A stretch of 64,000 nucleotides of DNA from Oscillospiraceae bacterium (GTDB taxonomy: Bacteria; Bacillota; Clostridia; UBA1381; UBA9506): contig SVJJ01000002.1 in assembly GCA_015069045.1 (NCBI GenBank), positions 1 through 64,000 on the forward strand. The letters are read 5' to 3'. The notes beneath the pieces were generated by a model. The model was not told where the DNA came from and ran no database searches. It saw nothing but the letters and a program-made list of their open reading frames with translations. The position numbers were made by a program, and so were the translations under genes. Shown here one piece after another: positions 15,611-24,189 of the stretch (position 1 is the first letter of the stretch; the number at the start of each line of letters is the position of its first letter).

Positions 15611-16249
15611 ATGAAACTATTTAGCAGATTCCTAACAAACAGAAAAACAAAATCAAGCAAAAAAAATCGTATGCTGGTACTGCATAAAAAGCAAATTACA
15701 GCTTTATCCCTCATGATTTTAATTGGTATTGCGGGATATTTAAACTGGAGTTTTCAACAAAATGCTGTAGATCCGGAAGTAGCTGTTGTTTATAATCAGG
15801 TTACAAAAAAAATTGGGGAGGCGCAAATGGTTAACGGCGATATAATGGAAGATGCAGACTCTACATCACCAACGAATTCTACCTCTGTACCGACTACAGT
15901 TAACGATTATTTTACACAAGCACGATTAGAACGAGATATTAAACGTAGCGAAGCTATGGATATGATCAGCGAAATATTAAATGCACAGAGTACCGATAAA
16001 GAAGCACGCACCAAAGCCGAGGATGAAATTCATCGTCTTGCAGATTTTACAGAAAAAGAAACCATGACAGAAAACATAATTCGGGCCAAGGGCTTTGCCG
16101 AAGCTGTTGTGTTTATGGGCGAAAACCTCGTTAGTATTGCCGTGAAAAGTCAAGGCTTGAACGAAATAGATGCGGCCGTTATACGGGATGCAGCCATGGG
16201 TACTACCAATTATGCCGCCGAACAAATTAAAATAGTGGAAATTAAATAA
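15611..16249 (+). CDS. spoIIIAH: Stage III sporulation protein AH
   Basis: A 212-residue protein with one N-terminal membrane helix (~residues 22-42), a Thr/Ser-rich linker and a C-terminal EscJ-like domain with AKGFAEAVVFMGENLVSIAVKS. It pairs with forespore SpoIIQ to hold mother cell and forespore membranes together. The ATG at 15611 follows GGAGG; a longer open frame overlapping spoIIIAG is rejected. spoIIQ is not in the window. Confidence 0.94.
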   Translation: MKLFSRFLTNRKTKSSKKNRMLVLHKKQITALSLMILIGIAGYLNWSFQQNAVDPEVAVVYNQVTKKIGEAQMVNGDIMEDADSTSPTNSTSVPTTVNDYFTQARLERDIKRSEAMDMISEILNAQSTDKEARTKAEDEIHRLADFTEKETMTENIIRAKGFAEAVVFMGENLVSIAVKSQGLNEIDAAVIRDAAMGTTNYAAEQIKIVEIK

Positions 16250-16359
16250 CAATCTTATTGCATTGTGTATCTACAGGTTAGTAAGTAGGAAAACAGAGGG
16301 TTTTTATCTATAGGCTAAACGAAATTAATACAAAATTGTTAAAAAAGTTTTAAAAACAG

Positions 16360-16388
16360 TTGACAAATATGTCAATTTACTGTATAAT
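16360..16388 (+). promoter_or_regulatory. Promoter of the NlpC/P60 gene, with palindrome over the -35
   Basis: Consensus TTGACA (16360-16365), 17-base spacer, TATAAT (16383-16388). The -35 is the left half of a perfect inverted repeat TTGACA-AATA-TGTCAA (16360-16375), a plausible operator overlapping the RNA polymerase contact. Confidence 0.85.
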
Positions 16389-16434
16389 AAATTTTGTAAT
16401 AGCTTCGAAATAGCTTTTGGAGGATTATAAACTC

Positions 16435-17118
16435 ATGTACATACAAAAGAAATTTTCTATCTTATTGGTAAGTACGGCTATAATGTTAGCCTTATTCGTG
16501 ACCACTGTAGGCGCAGAATCTTTTCCCTGTGTTGGTATCGTTGTTGCTGATGATGTTAATGTTCGCTCCAATGCAAGTACAGACTCTACCGTTTTGTCCA
16601 GGGTAAACTGCGGTGTAACCATGGATGTTTATGAGAGAATTGGCAACTGGTTTAGAATTGGTATTGGAAATGATGAATGTGCATTTATTTCTGCCGATTA
16701 TGTGAGTGTTCGCCCTCAGGATGTTGCAGCCCGTGGTAATTATTTGGGTGGCAATCGTGTTGTGCAGGTTGCAAAACAATACCTGGGTACACCCTATGTA
16801 TATGGTGGTTCCAGTCCTTCCGGTTTTGATTGTTCAGGCTTTACATCCTTTATATATCGCAAATTAGGCTACACCATAAATCGCGTTGCCCATGATCAGT
16901 TAGCAAATGGTGTGGCTGTTAACAAAACTGACTTAAAACCCGGTGATTTAGTTATGTTTAAACGTCCCGGCAATTCTTATGTACACCATGTTGGTATTTA
17001 TGCAGGCGACGGAATGATGATTCATGCACCGCAAGCCGGCGATGTTGTTAAATTCACCAGCATTACAACTGGTTATTACAATAATGTTTATTACGCAGCA
17101 AGACGAATCATTCATTAA
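16435..17118 (+). CDS. Secreted SH3b-NlpC/P60 peptidoglycan endopeptidase
   Basis: A 227-residue protein: signal peptide (~1-28, cleavage after a GAES-like site), an SH3b domain (~37-95, containing DDVNVRSNAS), and an NlpC/P60 domain (~112-225). Catalytic residues are Cys in FDCSGF, His in YVHHVGIY and a third polar His in MIHAPQ. It cleaves D-gamma-glutamyl-diaminopimelate-type bonds in peptidoglycan outside the cell. The ATG at 16435 is used; a TTG six codons upstream lies inside the GGAGG box. It has its own consensus promoter and terminator. Confidence 0.92.
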   Translation: MYIQKKFSILLVSTAIMLALFVTTVGAESFPCVGIVVADDVNVRSNASTDSTVLSRVNCGVTMDVYERIGNWFRIGIGNDECAFISADYVSVRPQDVAARGNYLGGNRVVQVAKQYLGTPYVYGGSSPSGFDCSGFTSFIYRKLGYTINRVAHDQLANGVAVNKTDLKPGDLVMFKRPGNSYVHHVGIYAGDGMMIHAPQAGDVVKFTSITTGYYNNVYYAARRIIH

Positions 17119-17130
17119 AAGAAATATTAT

Positions 17131-17160
17131 GCGCAGAGCGAAAGACTCTGCGCTTTTTTT
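17131..17160 (+). terminator. Terminator of the NlpC/P60 gene
   Basis: GCGCAGAG / CTCTGCGC perfect arms with a 7-base loop, followed by seven T. Confidence 0.9.
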
Positions 17161-17216
17161 ATATATTAGATTTTTTTGTTTTGAGACAAAACGAAACAAA
17201 ATATTTGGATTTCCTC

Positions 17217-17244
17217 TTGTATTTTTTAAAAAGTATGATATAAT
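17217..17244 (+). promoter_or_regulatory. Promoter of the LexA-like repressor gene
   Basis: TTGTAT (17217-17222), 16-base spacer, TATAAT (17239-17244), about 42 bases upstream of the ATG. An inverted repeat TTTTGTTT/AAACAAAA lies 17-50 bases upstream of the -35 (17166-17200) and could be an autoregulatory site. Confidence 0.6.
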
Positions 17245-17285
17245 TGAACTAAATGCATTATTTTTTCTACAAAAAGGAGAAAAAA

Positions 17286-17909
17286 ATGGATAATTTTGGA
17301 TTACAACTAAAAAAACTACGAAAAACAAAAGGCTTAAATCAAGAAGATTTAGCAGAAATACTAGGCGTAAGAAAAACAACTATATCCAACTACGAAACAG
17401 GCTATTCTGGTCCTTCTAACTCCATGCTGCGCCAAATTGCTGAATATTTTGGTGTTACCATTGGCTCTTTAATGGGTGATACACCGGTTATGCAGGAGTG
17501 CCTTGCGCCCCCGCAAAGCGACTGTAGAGCTATCCCCGTTTACGCATCATTAAATCAGAACATGGCAAATATTGTTCCACTATATTATATACATTTTCCT
17601 TCAGCCATTATGGGTGAAGGGGACTTTTTTGCCATCAAAATTTTAGGTGATCGCATGGAGCGTGCCGCCTTAACAGATGGCAGCTTAGCCATTATTCGCA
17701 AACAAGAATTTGCTGATAACGGTGAAATTGTCATTGTTACCACAAATAACGAGCCGACTTTTCTGGCTCGTCTATACCGTTTTGGCGAAAACATCACATT
17801 GGTAGCTGAAAGTAACAACCCTATGTACCACCCTATTACTGTTAACACCCGTGAGCAGAAGGTTCTAATTTTTGGAAAAGTGATACAGGTTATTCAAACC
17901 GTTTCATAA
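17286..17909 (+). CDS. HTH-XRE repressor with inactive LexA/S24-like domain
   Basis: A 207-residue protein. Residues ~6-62 form an XRE helix-turn-helix (LRKTKGLNQEDLAEILGVRKTTISNYE). Residues ~110-200 form a peptidase S24-like domain. Where active LexA/CI relatives carry the nucleophile in GDSM this protein reads GDRM, and the general-base Lys (usually in TVKR) is replaced by Ala (TFLARLYR). It should therefore not self-cleave. It is not LexA itself. Targets are unknown; it sits between an NlpC/P60 hydrolase and a SLOG protein, with the SLOG gene 13 bases downstream. Confidence 0.85.
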   Translation: MDNFGLQLKKLRKTKGLNQEDLAEILGVRKTTISNYETGYSGPSNSMLRQIAEYFGVTIGSLMGDTPVMQECLAPPQSDCRAIPVYASLNQNMANIVPLYYIHFPSAIMGEGDFFAIKILGDRMERAALTDGSLAIIRKQEFADNGEIVIVTTNNEPTFLARLYRFGENITLVAESNNPMYHPITVNTREQKVLIFGKVIQVIQTVS

Positions 17910-17922
17910 ATCGGAGGCCTTT

Positions 17923-18426
17923 ATGCTAAAAAAAATTACATGTTGTTTTACCGGCCATCGAATCATGCCCGCAGATCTTAAAACAATTCAATCTGAACTA
18001 AGAAATTATTTATGTTCTTTGATTAATGACGGGTTTATTTATTTTGGCTCCGGCGGTGCATTAGGTTTTGATATGCTAGCAGCGGAAACTGTCCTTCAGC
18101 TCAAAAAAAGCTACCCACACATTAAGCTTTCGATGATTCTTCCCTGCCCAAATCAAGATCGTTTTTGGACACAGGAACAAAAAAATAAATATAAAATCAT
18201 ACTAACCGCCGCTGATGAGATTATATACACATCTGACACATATTACAAAGGCTGCATGCAAAAAAGAAATCGTTGTTTGGTAGATTCTGCCTCCTGTGTG
18301 CTTGCCTATTTAGAGCGAAACACCGGAGGAACCAAATATACTGTTGATTACGCCAACAAAACAGGTGTTAATGTACAGTTTCTCTTGTCGTCGCAAATGC
18401 AAGGCCAGCAGCTTTCTTTTTGTTAA
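17923..18426 (+). CDS. SLOG-family (YpsA/DUF1273-like) nucleotide-binding protein
   Basis: A 167-residue Rossmann-like protein with the DUF1273/YpsA pattern: TGHR near residue 10, then FGSGGALGFDMLAAE near residue 42, LPCPNQDRFW near residue 75 and CVLAYLERNTGGTKYTVDYA near residue 125. SLOG proteins bind nucleotide-derived ligands; the exact role is unknown. It follows the repressor gene with a GGAGG site and is probably co-transcribed. It is closed by a strong terminator. Confidence 0.87.
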   Translation: MLKKITCCFTGHRIMPADLKTIQSELRNYLCSLINDGFIYFGSGGALGFDMLAAETVLQLKKSYPHIKLSMILPCPNQDRFWTQEQKNKYKIILTAADEIIYTSDTYYKGCMQKRNRCLVDSASCVLAYLERNTGGTKYTVDYANKTGVNVQFLLSSQMQGQQLSFC

Positions 18427-18433
18427 AAAATGC

Positions 18434-18463
18434 AATACCGACCCAATGGGTCGGTATTTTTTA
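18434..18463 (+). terminator. Terminator after the SLOG gene
   Basis: Perfect 11-base arms AATACCGACCC/GGGTCGGTATT with an AAT loop, followed by TTTT. Confidence 0.88.
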
Positions 18464-18533
18464 CCTTTGTCTTCTGTGAGGCTAAGAACAATTTACATTA
18501 TTTAATGTTTTTTTATGAATAATGGTAATTTTA

Positions 18534-18562
18534 TTGACTTTTTTGTACATTCACTATATAAT
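18534..18562 (+). promoter_or_regulatory. Promoter of the murJ-to-ispH/rpsA gene run
   Basis: TTGACT (18534-18539), 17-base spacer, TATAAT (18557-18562), 38 bases upstream of the murJ start. No clear terminator is visible from here to 34773, so this may drive a very long transcript, probably with internal promoters. Confidence 0.75.
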
Positions 18563-18600
18563 ATAAGATGAAATTATTTCGTTAAAGGACGTTGCATGGT

Positions 18601-20160
18601 ATGTTAAACGTTAAAAATACAATTAAAACTGCCGGGTTTATGATTATGGCTACACTATTGGCCAAGTTGGCCGGCATGGGACGTGAGGTGCTGTTTGCTT
18701 CTTTATACGGAACCGGTGGTGAAGCTGCAGCTTTTTTAACTGCCTCACGAATTCCCCTCCTTTTTTTTGATATTACATTAGGCTCTGCTATTTCTGCCTC
18801 ATTTATTCCTGTCTTTAACGAATATTTAGAGCATGACAAACGCAACGAAGCTATGAAATATGCCAACACATTTATTAATGCTGTTTTATTAATCACGAGC
18901 ATTTTGTGTGCTGTAGGCATTTTTTTTGCGCATCCAATTGCTGGTTGGATTGGAAGTGGATTAGCACACAGCGAAAAGGAATTAGCTTCTCAACTGGTTA
19001 TTATACTGTTTCCTACCATGATCTTTACCGGTATAGCATATGCATTAACAGGCATTTTGCAATCTTTGGGTGAATTTAACATACCTGCCGCCATTAGCTT
19101 AGTCTCAAACCTCATGATGATGTTATATTTACTATTCGTTCGTGACAAATTTGGTATTCATGGCGTCGCTATTGCCATGTTAATTTCCTGGGGTTTTCAG
19201 ATTTTGGTGCAACTTCCTGCTTTACATAAAAAAAAGTTTATATATCGTCCGGTATTACACTTAAAAAGCGATGGTATGAAAAAAACGGTGACACTTGCTT
19301 TACCCATATTAATTAGTTCTTGGGTACAACCTATTAATTCAACAGTGAATATATATTTAGCCTCTTTCTTAAACGAAGGTCAAGCCGTTGCTGCGCTGGA
19401 TTACGCAAACAAACTCTATATTATATTTGTTGGTATTTTAACTTATGCTGTTTCCAACTTAATATTTCCCTCTATTTCCCGTTTGGCCGCAGGGGAGCAT
19501 CACGTTGCACTTGGGCAATTACTTGGAAAAGCCTTAAAAATTGTGTTGGCTGTTATTTTACCAGTGATGACCCTGTTTTTATTGCTCCGTGTTCCTATTG
19601 TACAGTTTGTATACGAGCGGGGAGAATTTAATAGCCAAAGTACTACCCTTACCGCCTCAGCTCTTTTATTTTATTCGTTAGGCATGGTCGGTTATGCCGC
19701 AAGCGAAATCCTAAACAAGGGATTTTACGCATTAAAAGACGGCAAAACCCCTATGTATGTGGCCATGGGCGGTATCATTTTAAACATTGTGCTTAGCTTT
19801 TTCTTTGTACGTGCATGTAATACCGGCTTGTGGGGATTAGCATTAGCCGCATCTATTGCTGCAAACAGTATTGGTATGGCTTTGCTATTGATACTGAATA
19901 AACGGTTGCATATAATTAAAAAACAGGATTATTTTAATATTGTAAAGCTGTTACTTGCCTCCCTGGTAATGGGGCTGGTTGTTTATTCTATAATCACCAT
20001 GTTGCATTTTGGCAATTCCTTATCAGATCGTTTTCTAACATTATCAATCCCTGCCACTATTGGTATAATTGTTTATATTCTTTTTTTGCTGATTTTGCGC
20101 ACTGACGAAGGAAAAGATATAGTTAGACTTCTTCACCGCAAAGAAAGGAAGGAAAGCTAA
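18601..20160 (+). CDS. murJ: Lipid II flippase MurJ/MviN
   Basis: A 519-residue polytopic membrane protein with about 14 helices. Family features are the N-terminal KLAGMGREVLFASLYGTG, ISASFIPVFNEYL near residue 58, and VYERGEFN near residue 340. It flips lipid-linked peptidoglycan precursor across the cytoplasmic membrane. ATG 18601 lies about 10 bases after AAGGAC; a TTG three codons earlier is also possible. Its last codon overlaps the next gene (TAATG). Confidence 0.92.
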   Translation: MLNVKNTIKTAGFMIMATLLAKLAGMGREVLFASLYGTGGEAAAFLTASRIPLLFFDITLGSAISASFIPVFNEYLEHDKRNEAMKYANTFINAVLLITSILCAVGIFFAHPIAGWIGSGLAHSEKELASQLVIILFPTMIFTGIAYALTGILQSLGEFNIPAAISLVSNLMMMLYLLFVRDKFGIHGVAIAMLISWGFQILVQLPALHKKKFIYRPVLHLKSDGMKKTVTLALPILISSWVQPINSTVNIYLASFLNEGQAVAALDYANKLYIIFVGILTYAVSNLIFPSISRLAAGEHHVALGQLLGKALKIVLAVILPVMTLFLLLRVPIVQFVYERGEFNSQSTTLTASALLFYSLGMVGYAASEILNKGFYALKDGKTPMYVAMGGIILNIVLSFFFVRACNTGLWGLALAASIAANSIGMALLLILNKRLHIIKKQDYFNIVKLLLASLVMGLVVYSIITMLHFGNSLSDRFLTLSIPATIGIIVYILFLLILRTDEGKDIVRLLHRKERKES

Positions 20161-22064
20161 TGGAAAGTGTTATATTGCAATTTTTTTCTAATATTTTTCA
20201 TGGGTTAGCTATATGGTTTAACGAAAGTATAATCGGAAGCTGGTTTAATCGTCTTTCCGGATGGTTTGCCACCGTTTTTCGTGATAGCATGTTGGGTCGT
20301 TTTTTTGCATGTAAGGGCGAAAGGTCTTTTTTTAAAGAAAGTTTATTTTGCAAATTATTAAAAACCCCTGTTATCTTTTGTCAATTTATCGGGAAGCATA
20401 TACACAAGTTGAGTCATAACACTTTTCAAACCAGTGGTGTTGTGTGGTTGCTTGCAAATTGGCATAGCATAAGCATTCGAATTTACGGAACCGTTTTATT
20501 ATCTTTTTCAATTACCTATGGCATCATTCGTATTATATTAGCCAAACCAACCCTATTGGAAGCGTGTTTAGTTGTTACTGCCTGTTTTGCTTCCCTATTG
20601 TGTATTCTAATTAACCGTAGCATTAAATCTCTGTTTAAAGGCAGCCGTATTGCAATGGCTGTTAGCGGTTTATTTTGTGAAATACGCAAAGATATAGACA
20701 GCAAGCTTTTTTTAAAGGACCCTGAATTAATTTTAGCTCGTCCTCTTTTTGGTATCTTTATTGGTTTCGCCCTTGCACTACCCGTTGCCATTTTACAGCC
20801 TCCCTTGTTTTTCTTGCTGTTGGGCGGAATAGCCTTTGTAACCTTAGTTATATATTCCGTTTCCTTTGGCGTGTTTTTTGTGATTATGGCCACACCTTTT
20901 TTACCAACAATGGTCTTGGCAGCATGTTGCCTGTTAACTGTGTTATCCTTTTTCCTACGCATCTTAACACATCAAAATATATCTTTGCGTCCGGTACCAA
21001 TGGCCAGTTATATTGCATTTTTTGGCCTTACACTTGTTTTAGGAACCCTTACTTCTTTTACCTTTATTAAAAGCATGCAAATTCTATTTCTTCATATAGT
21101 TTTTATTGCATTTTATTTTGTAGCATTCCAAGCCTTGTCAACATCTAAGAAATGGCGGGGTGCATTGGTTTTGTTTCTCCTTTCTTCTGGGGTTGTATCC
21201 CTTTTGGGCATTTATCAAAATTTTGCAGGGGTAAACTCCACAGCCTCCTGGGTAGATGCAGAAATGTTTAACCAAATAAAGGTTCGGGTATATGCAACTT
21301 TTGGCAATCCAAATGTTTTGGGAGAATATTTAATTATAATGATATCCCTTGCCTTAGCTGTTATTTGGAAAAGCAAAACCAACGGGCAAAAAACCATATA
21401 TTGCGCTCTTTTTGCCGCATTGGGACTGTGTATGATTTTCACTTGGTCTCGAGGTGCCTGGCTGGGTGTTGTTTTAGCTGCTGTTTTGTTTTTATTAATC
21501 ATGGATAAACGATGGACACTTGTAGGAATGATTGCCATATTGGCCCTACCTATGCTCCTGGGTGCAGACTCCCCTATTACAGATCGCATATTGAGCATCG
21601 GTAACACGGCAGATAGCTCTACAGCCTATCGTGTTTCCATTTGGCAAGCATCTATAAATATGATTCAGGACTTTTGGATGAACGGAATCGGCCTGGGCTC
21701 TGATGCTTTTTCCATGATTTATCCCAAATATGCCATGGCAGGCGCAAATTTTGCGCTTCACTCTCACAATCTATTTTTACAAATATGGGTTGAAACGGGC
21801 ATAGCGGGCATTATTTCCTTTTTGGTTTTAATTCTTGCTTTTGTACGACAAAGCATTTCACTTTCCATGTATCAAAATCGGTGTAATTTTAACAGCGCCA
21901 TTGCCATCGCTCTTGCAACCGGTTTATTAGGGTTTATGTTTCAGGGTTTAACAGACAATGTTTGGTATAATTATAAAATGCTTTTGATTTTCTGGATTGT
22001 AATGGCTTTTGCCGGCTCTGTCTCTGCACCGGATTTCAATGCCGAAGGAGGAGGTCGTGTATGA
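20160..22064 (+). CDS. O-antigen ligase/Wzy-family membrane protein
   Basis: A 634-residue membrane protein with about 12 helices. The C-terminal half has the Wzy_C/O-antigen-ligase features: FGNPNVLGEYLIIMISLALA near residue 380, TWSRGAWLG near residue 427 and HSHNLFLQIWVETG near residue 537. The first ~170 residues are an extra segment with amphipathic pieces. Such enzymes polymerise or transfer lipid-linked polysaccharide at the outer face of the membrane. It is coupled to murJ upstream and overlaps the glycosyltransferase gene downstream by 4 bases. Confidence 0.85.
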   Translation: MESVILQFFSNIFHGLAIWFNESIIGSWFNRLSGWFATVFRDSMLGRFFACKGERSFFKESLFCKLLKTPVIFCQFIGKHIHKLSHNTFQTSGVVWLLANWHSISIRIYGTVLLSFSITYGIIRIILAKPTLLEACLVVTACFASLLCILINRSIKSLFKGSRIAMAVSGLFCEIRKDIDSKLFLKDPELILARPLFGIFIGFALALPVAILQPPLFFLLLGGIAFVTLVIYSVSFGVFFVIMATPFLPTMVLAACCLLTVLSFFLRILTHQNISLRPVPMASYIAFFGLTLVLGTLTSFTFIKSMQILFLHIVFIAFYFVAFQALSTSKKWRGALVLFLLSSGVVSLLGIYQNFAGVNSTASWVDAEMFNQIKVRVYATFGNPNVLGEYLIIMISLALAVIWKSKTNGQKTIYCALFAALGLCMIFTWSRGAWLGVVLAAVLFLLIMDKRWTLVGMIAILALPMLLGADSPITDRILSIGNTADSSTAYRVSIWQASINMIQDFWMNGIGLGSDAFSMIYPKYAMAGANFALHSHNLFLQIWVETGIAGIISFLVLILAFVRQSISLSMYQNRCNFNSAIAIALATGLLGFMFQGLTDNVWYNYKMLLIFWIVMAFAGSVSAPDFNAEGGGRV

Positions 22065-23170
22065 TTCATATTGTTCAGGTATTGTCTGATACAAACATTG
22101 GAGGCGCGGGAAAATACTTAATTAACTACTTAAAATGTTTCAACAGACAAACATACACCGTAACCGTTGTTTTGCCGGAAAACAGCAAGCTTTTGCCCTA
22201 TATTCGCTCTTTTGATGATATTTTCGTGATTGAGGCACCTCACATGGCAGATCAATCATTCAACAAATGGGCAGTTTCCTTTTTAAAGGATTTGTTTATA
22301 AATATAAAGCCCAATATTGTACACAGTCACGCTTGCCTCTCAGCACGAATTGCTGCCAAAAAAGCTAGAGTCCCTGTTGTCCTTGCAACACGGCATTGCA
22401 TTGAGCCTATACCCTGCGGTATTAAAGCCCTTGCTTTAGGACTTGCCAATAATCATTTATGTGATTATTATATCGCTGTTTCCGATGCAGTTGTAAATAA
22501 TTTAAAAGATTGCGGTGTTAAGCCGGGAAAAATTAAATTGGTTAATAATGGCGTGGAACCGGTTGATAGAATATCAGATGCAGAAATTGCCGCCATTCGT
22601 GGCCACTACAACATAAATCCAAAAGATATTGTTTTTGGTATTTTTGCACGTTTAGAACCTGTTAAAGGCCATAAATATTTCATTAGAGCCGCACAACAAG
22701 TTTTAGAAGAAAATGATAATGCCAAATTTTTAATTGTAGGAAACGGAAGCCTGGAGACATATCTTCGTGATATAACAAAACAATACGGCATAGAAAAAAA
22801 CGTTATTTTTACCGGATTTGTAACAGATACCACAGAGCTTTTAAACGCCGCTGATATAAATGTAAATGCATCACAATCTGAAGCTATGAGCTTATCTATT
22901 TTAGAAGCAATGAGTCTTGGAAAACCTTCTATTGCAACAAATGTCGGCGGAAACGGCGAATTAATTGAAGATGAAAAAACCGGGCTTTTAATAGATTATG
23001 CTGACAGTTCCTCCTTAGCCTATGCTATGAAAAAACTGATGCAAGACTCACAATTGTCAGCAATCCTAGCTAAAAATGCTAAAGAAAAATTTGATACATG
23101 TTATACAGTACAAAAAATGGTATCTCGATTAGAAGAAGTTTACGAGGAGGTTTTATCAAATGATCATTGA
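22061..23170 (+). CDS. GT4-family glycosyltransferase
   Basis: A 369-residue GT-B enzyme: N-terminal acceptor domain starting IVQVLSDTNIGGAGKYL, and a C-terminal donor domain (~185-350) with IFARLEPVKGHKYF, ADINVNASQSEAMSLSILEAMSLGKP (the EX7E motif) and NVGGNGELI. It probably adds a sugar to a surface polysaccharide precursor together with the preceding ligase. It overlaps both neighbours by a few bases. Confidence 0.9.
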   Translation: MIHIVQVLSDTNIGGAGKYLINYLKCFNRQTYTVTVVLPENSKLLPYIRSFDDIFVIEAPHMADQSFNKWAVSFLKDLFINIKPNIVHSHACLSARIAAKKARVPVVLATRHCIEPIPCGIKALALGLANNHLCDYYIAVSDAVVNNLKDCGVKPGKIKLVNNGVEPVDRISDAEIAAIRGHYNINPKDIVFGIFARLEPVKGHKYFIRAAQQVLEENDNAKFLIVGNGSLETYLRDITKQYGIEKNVIFTGFVTDTTELLNAADINVNASQSEAMSLSILEAMSLGKPSIATNVGGNGELIEDEKTGLLIDYADSSSLAYAMKKLMQDSQLSAILAKNAKEKFDTCYTVQKMVSRLEEVYEEVLSNDH

Positions 23171-23660
23171 TGAGAAAGGGCGTCTGTTCGGAAAACTGAA
23201 TATTTTGGATATATTGTTTGTTTTAATCTTAATTATTTTGATTGCAGGCGCATATATGCTATTTTCTACAAATAGTAAAACAGATACTGTTGTTCCTGTA
23301 ACCTATACGCTGGAAATCAAAAATTGTGATGCCGCCTATTTTGCTAATGTACACATCGGTGAGCAAGTAACAGATGGCGTTACAAAAGCTGTCATGGGAC
23401 GTATTGTTGATTTTAAACAAGCACCGGCCGAGGTACTGACAGAGGCCAACAACAAAATTGTGATGTCATACCCGAAAGATCGGTTTGATGGTTATGTTAC
23501 CATTGAAGCCCAGGCAAGCGTAGTGTATCCAGACCTGATATTAGATGGCGAGCCAATTAAAATTGGTCAGCTTGTGGCATATCGCTCTGAAAGCCTTGCC
23601 ATGCGCGGCTATATTATTGATATTCAGTATGACATTGAGCAGCTAAGGGGGATGAAATAA
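23160..23660 (+). CDS. DUF4330 family protein (first copy)
   Basis: A 166-residue protein that starts IDEKGRLFGKLNILD followed by one membrane helix (~18-38) and an extracytoplasmic domain, matching DUF4330. Function unknown; the family recurs beside clostridial surface-polysaccharide genes. It overlaps the glycosyltransferase gene by 11 bases and the second copy by one base, so all are likely one translation unit. Confidence 0.8.
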   Translation: MIIDEKGRLFGKLNILDILFVLILIILIAGAYMLFSTNSKTDTVVPVTYTLEIKNCDAAYFANVHIGEQVTDGVTKAVMGRIVDFKQAPAEVLTEANNKIVMSYPKDRFDGYVTIEAQASVVYPDLILDGEPIKIGQLVAYRSESLAMRGYIIDIQYDIEQLRGMK

Positions 23661-24184
23661 TGCTTGATAATAAAGGAAAATTATTTGGCAAGGTCAGCGT
23701 CATTGATTTGCTGGTTGTTTGTATCGTCATCATCATGGCTATTGGCGCCTATATGTCCTGGCAAAAAATAAATAATAAAACTGTTTTAACCGAAAACAAA
23801 GGTTTAATACAAAACAGTGCAGCGGATACCTTAGAGGTCACCATGCGATTAGAAGAGGTTCGTCAAATTACCATGGATGCTATCCACATTGGCGATGATG
23901 TGTTTATGAAAGATACCGGTAAGTTTTTCGGTCAGGTTGTTGATGTTTATTCAGAACCGGCTAAGCGTTTGATTTATAGTCAGGATGGTACACCTATAGA
24001 GGCTGTTGTGCCCAACCGTTTAGATGTTTTAATGGTGGTACATGTGCCCGGTAAACGATTGGAAAACGGATATTACACAGCCAATAATATCCACTTAGTG
24101 TATGATTCCTCTATGGAAATTAAAACACCATCAATCCAAACCATTCCTAAAATCGAAACAATAAAAACAGTAACAGGTGTGTGA
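23660..24184 (+). CDS. DUF4330 family protein (second copy)
   Basis: A 174-residue paralogue of the preceding gene: MLDNKGKLFGKVSVIDLLVV, one membrane helix, then a beta-rich domain containing IHIGDDVFMKDTGKFFGQVVDV, comparable to VHIGEQVTDGVTKAVMGRIVDF in the first copy. The two start with the same G[KR]LFGK motif. Possibly a heteromeric membrane-anchored pair. Function unknown. Confidence 0.8.
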   Translation: MLDNKGKLFGKVSVIDLLVVCIVIIMAIGAYMSWQKINNKTVLTENKGLIQNSAADTLEVTMRLEEVRQITMDAIHIGDDVFMKDTGKFFGQVVDVYSEPAKRLIYSQDGTPIEAVVPNRLDVLMVVHVPGKRLENGYYTANNIHLVYDSSMEIKTPSIQTIPKIETIKTVTGV

Positions 24185-24189
24185 TATAA

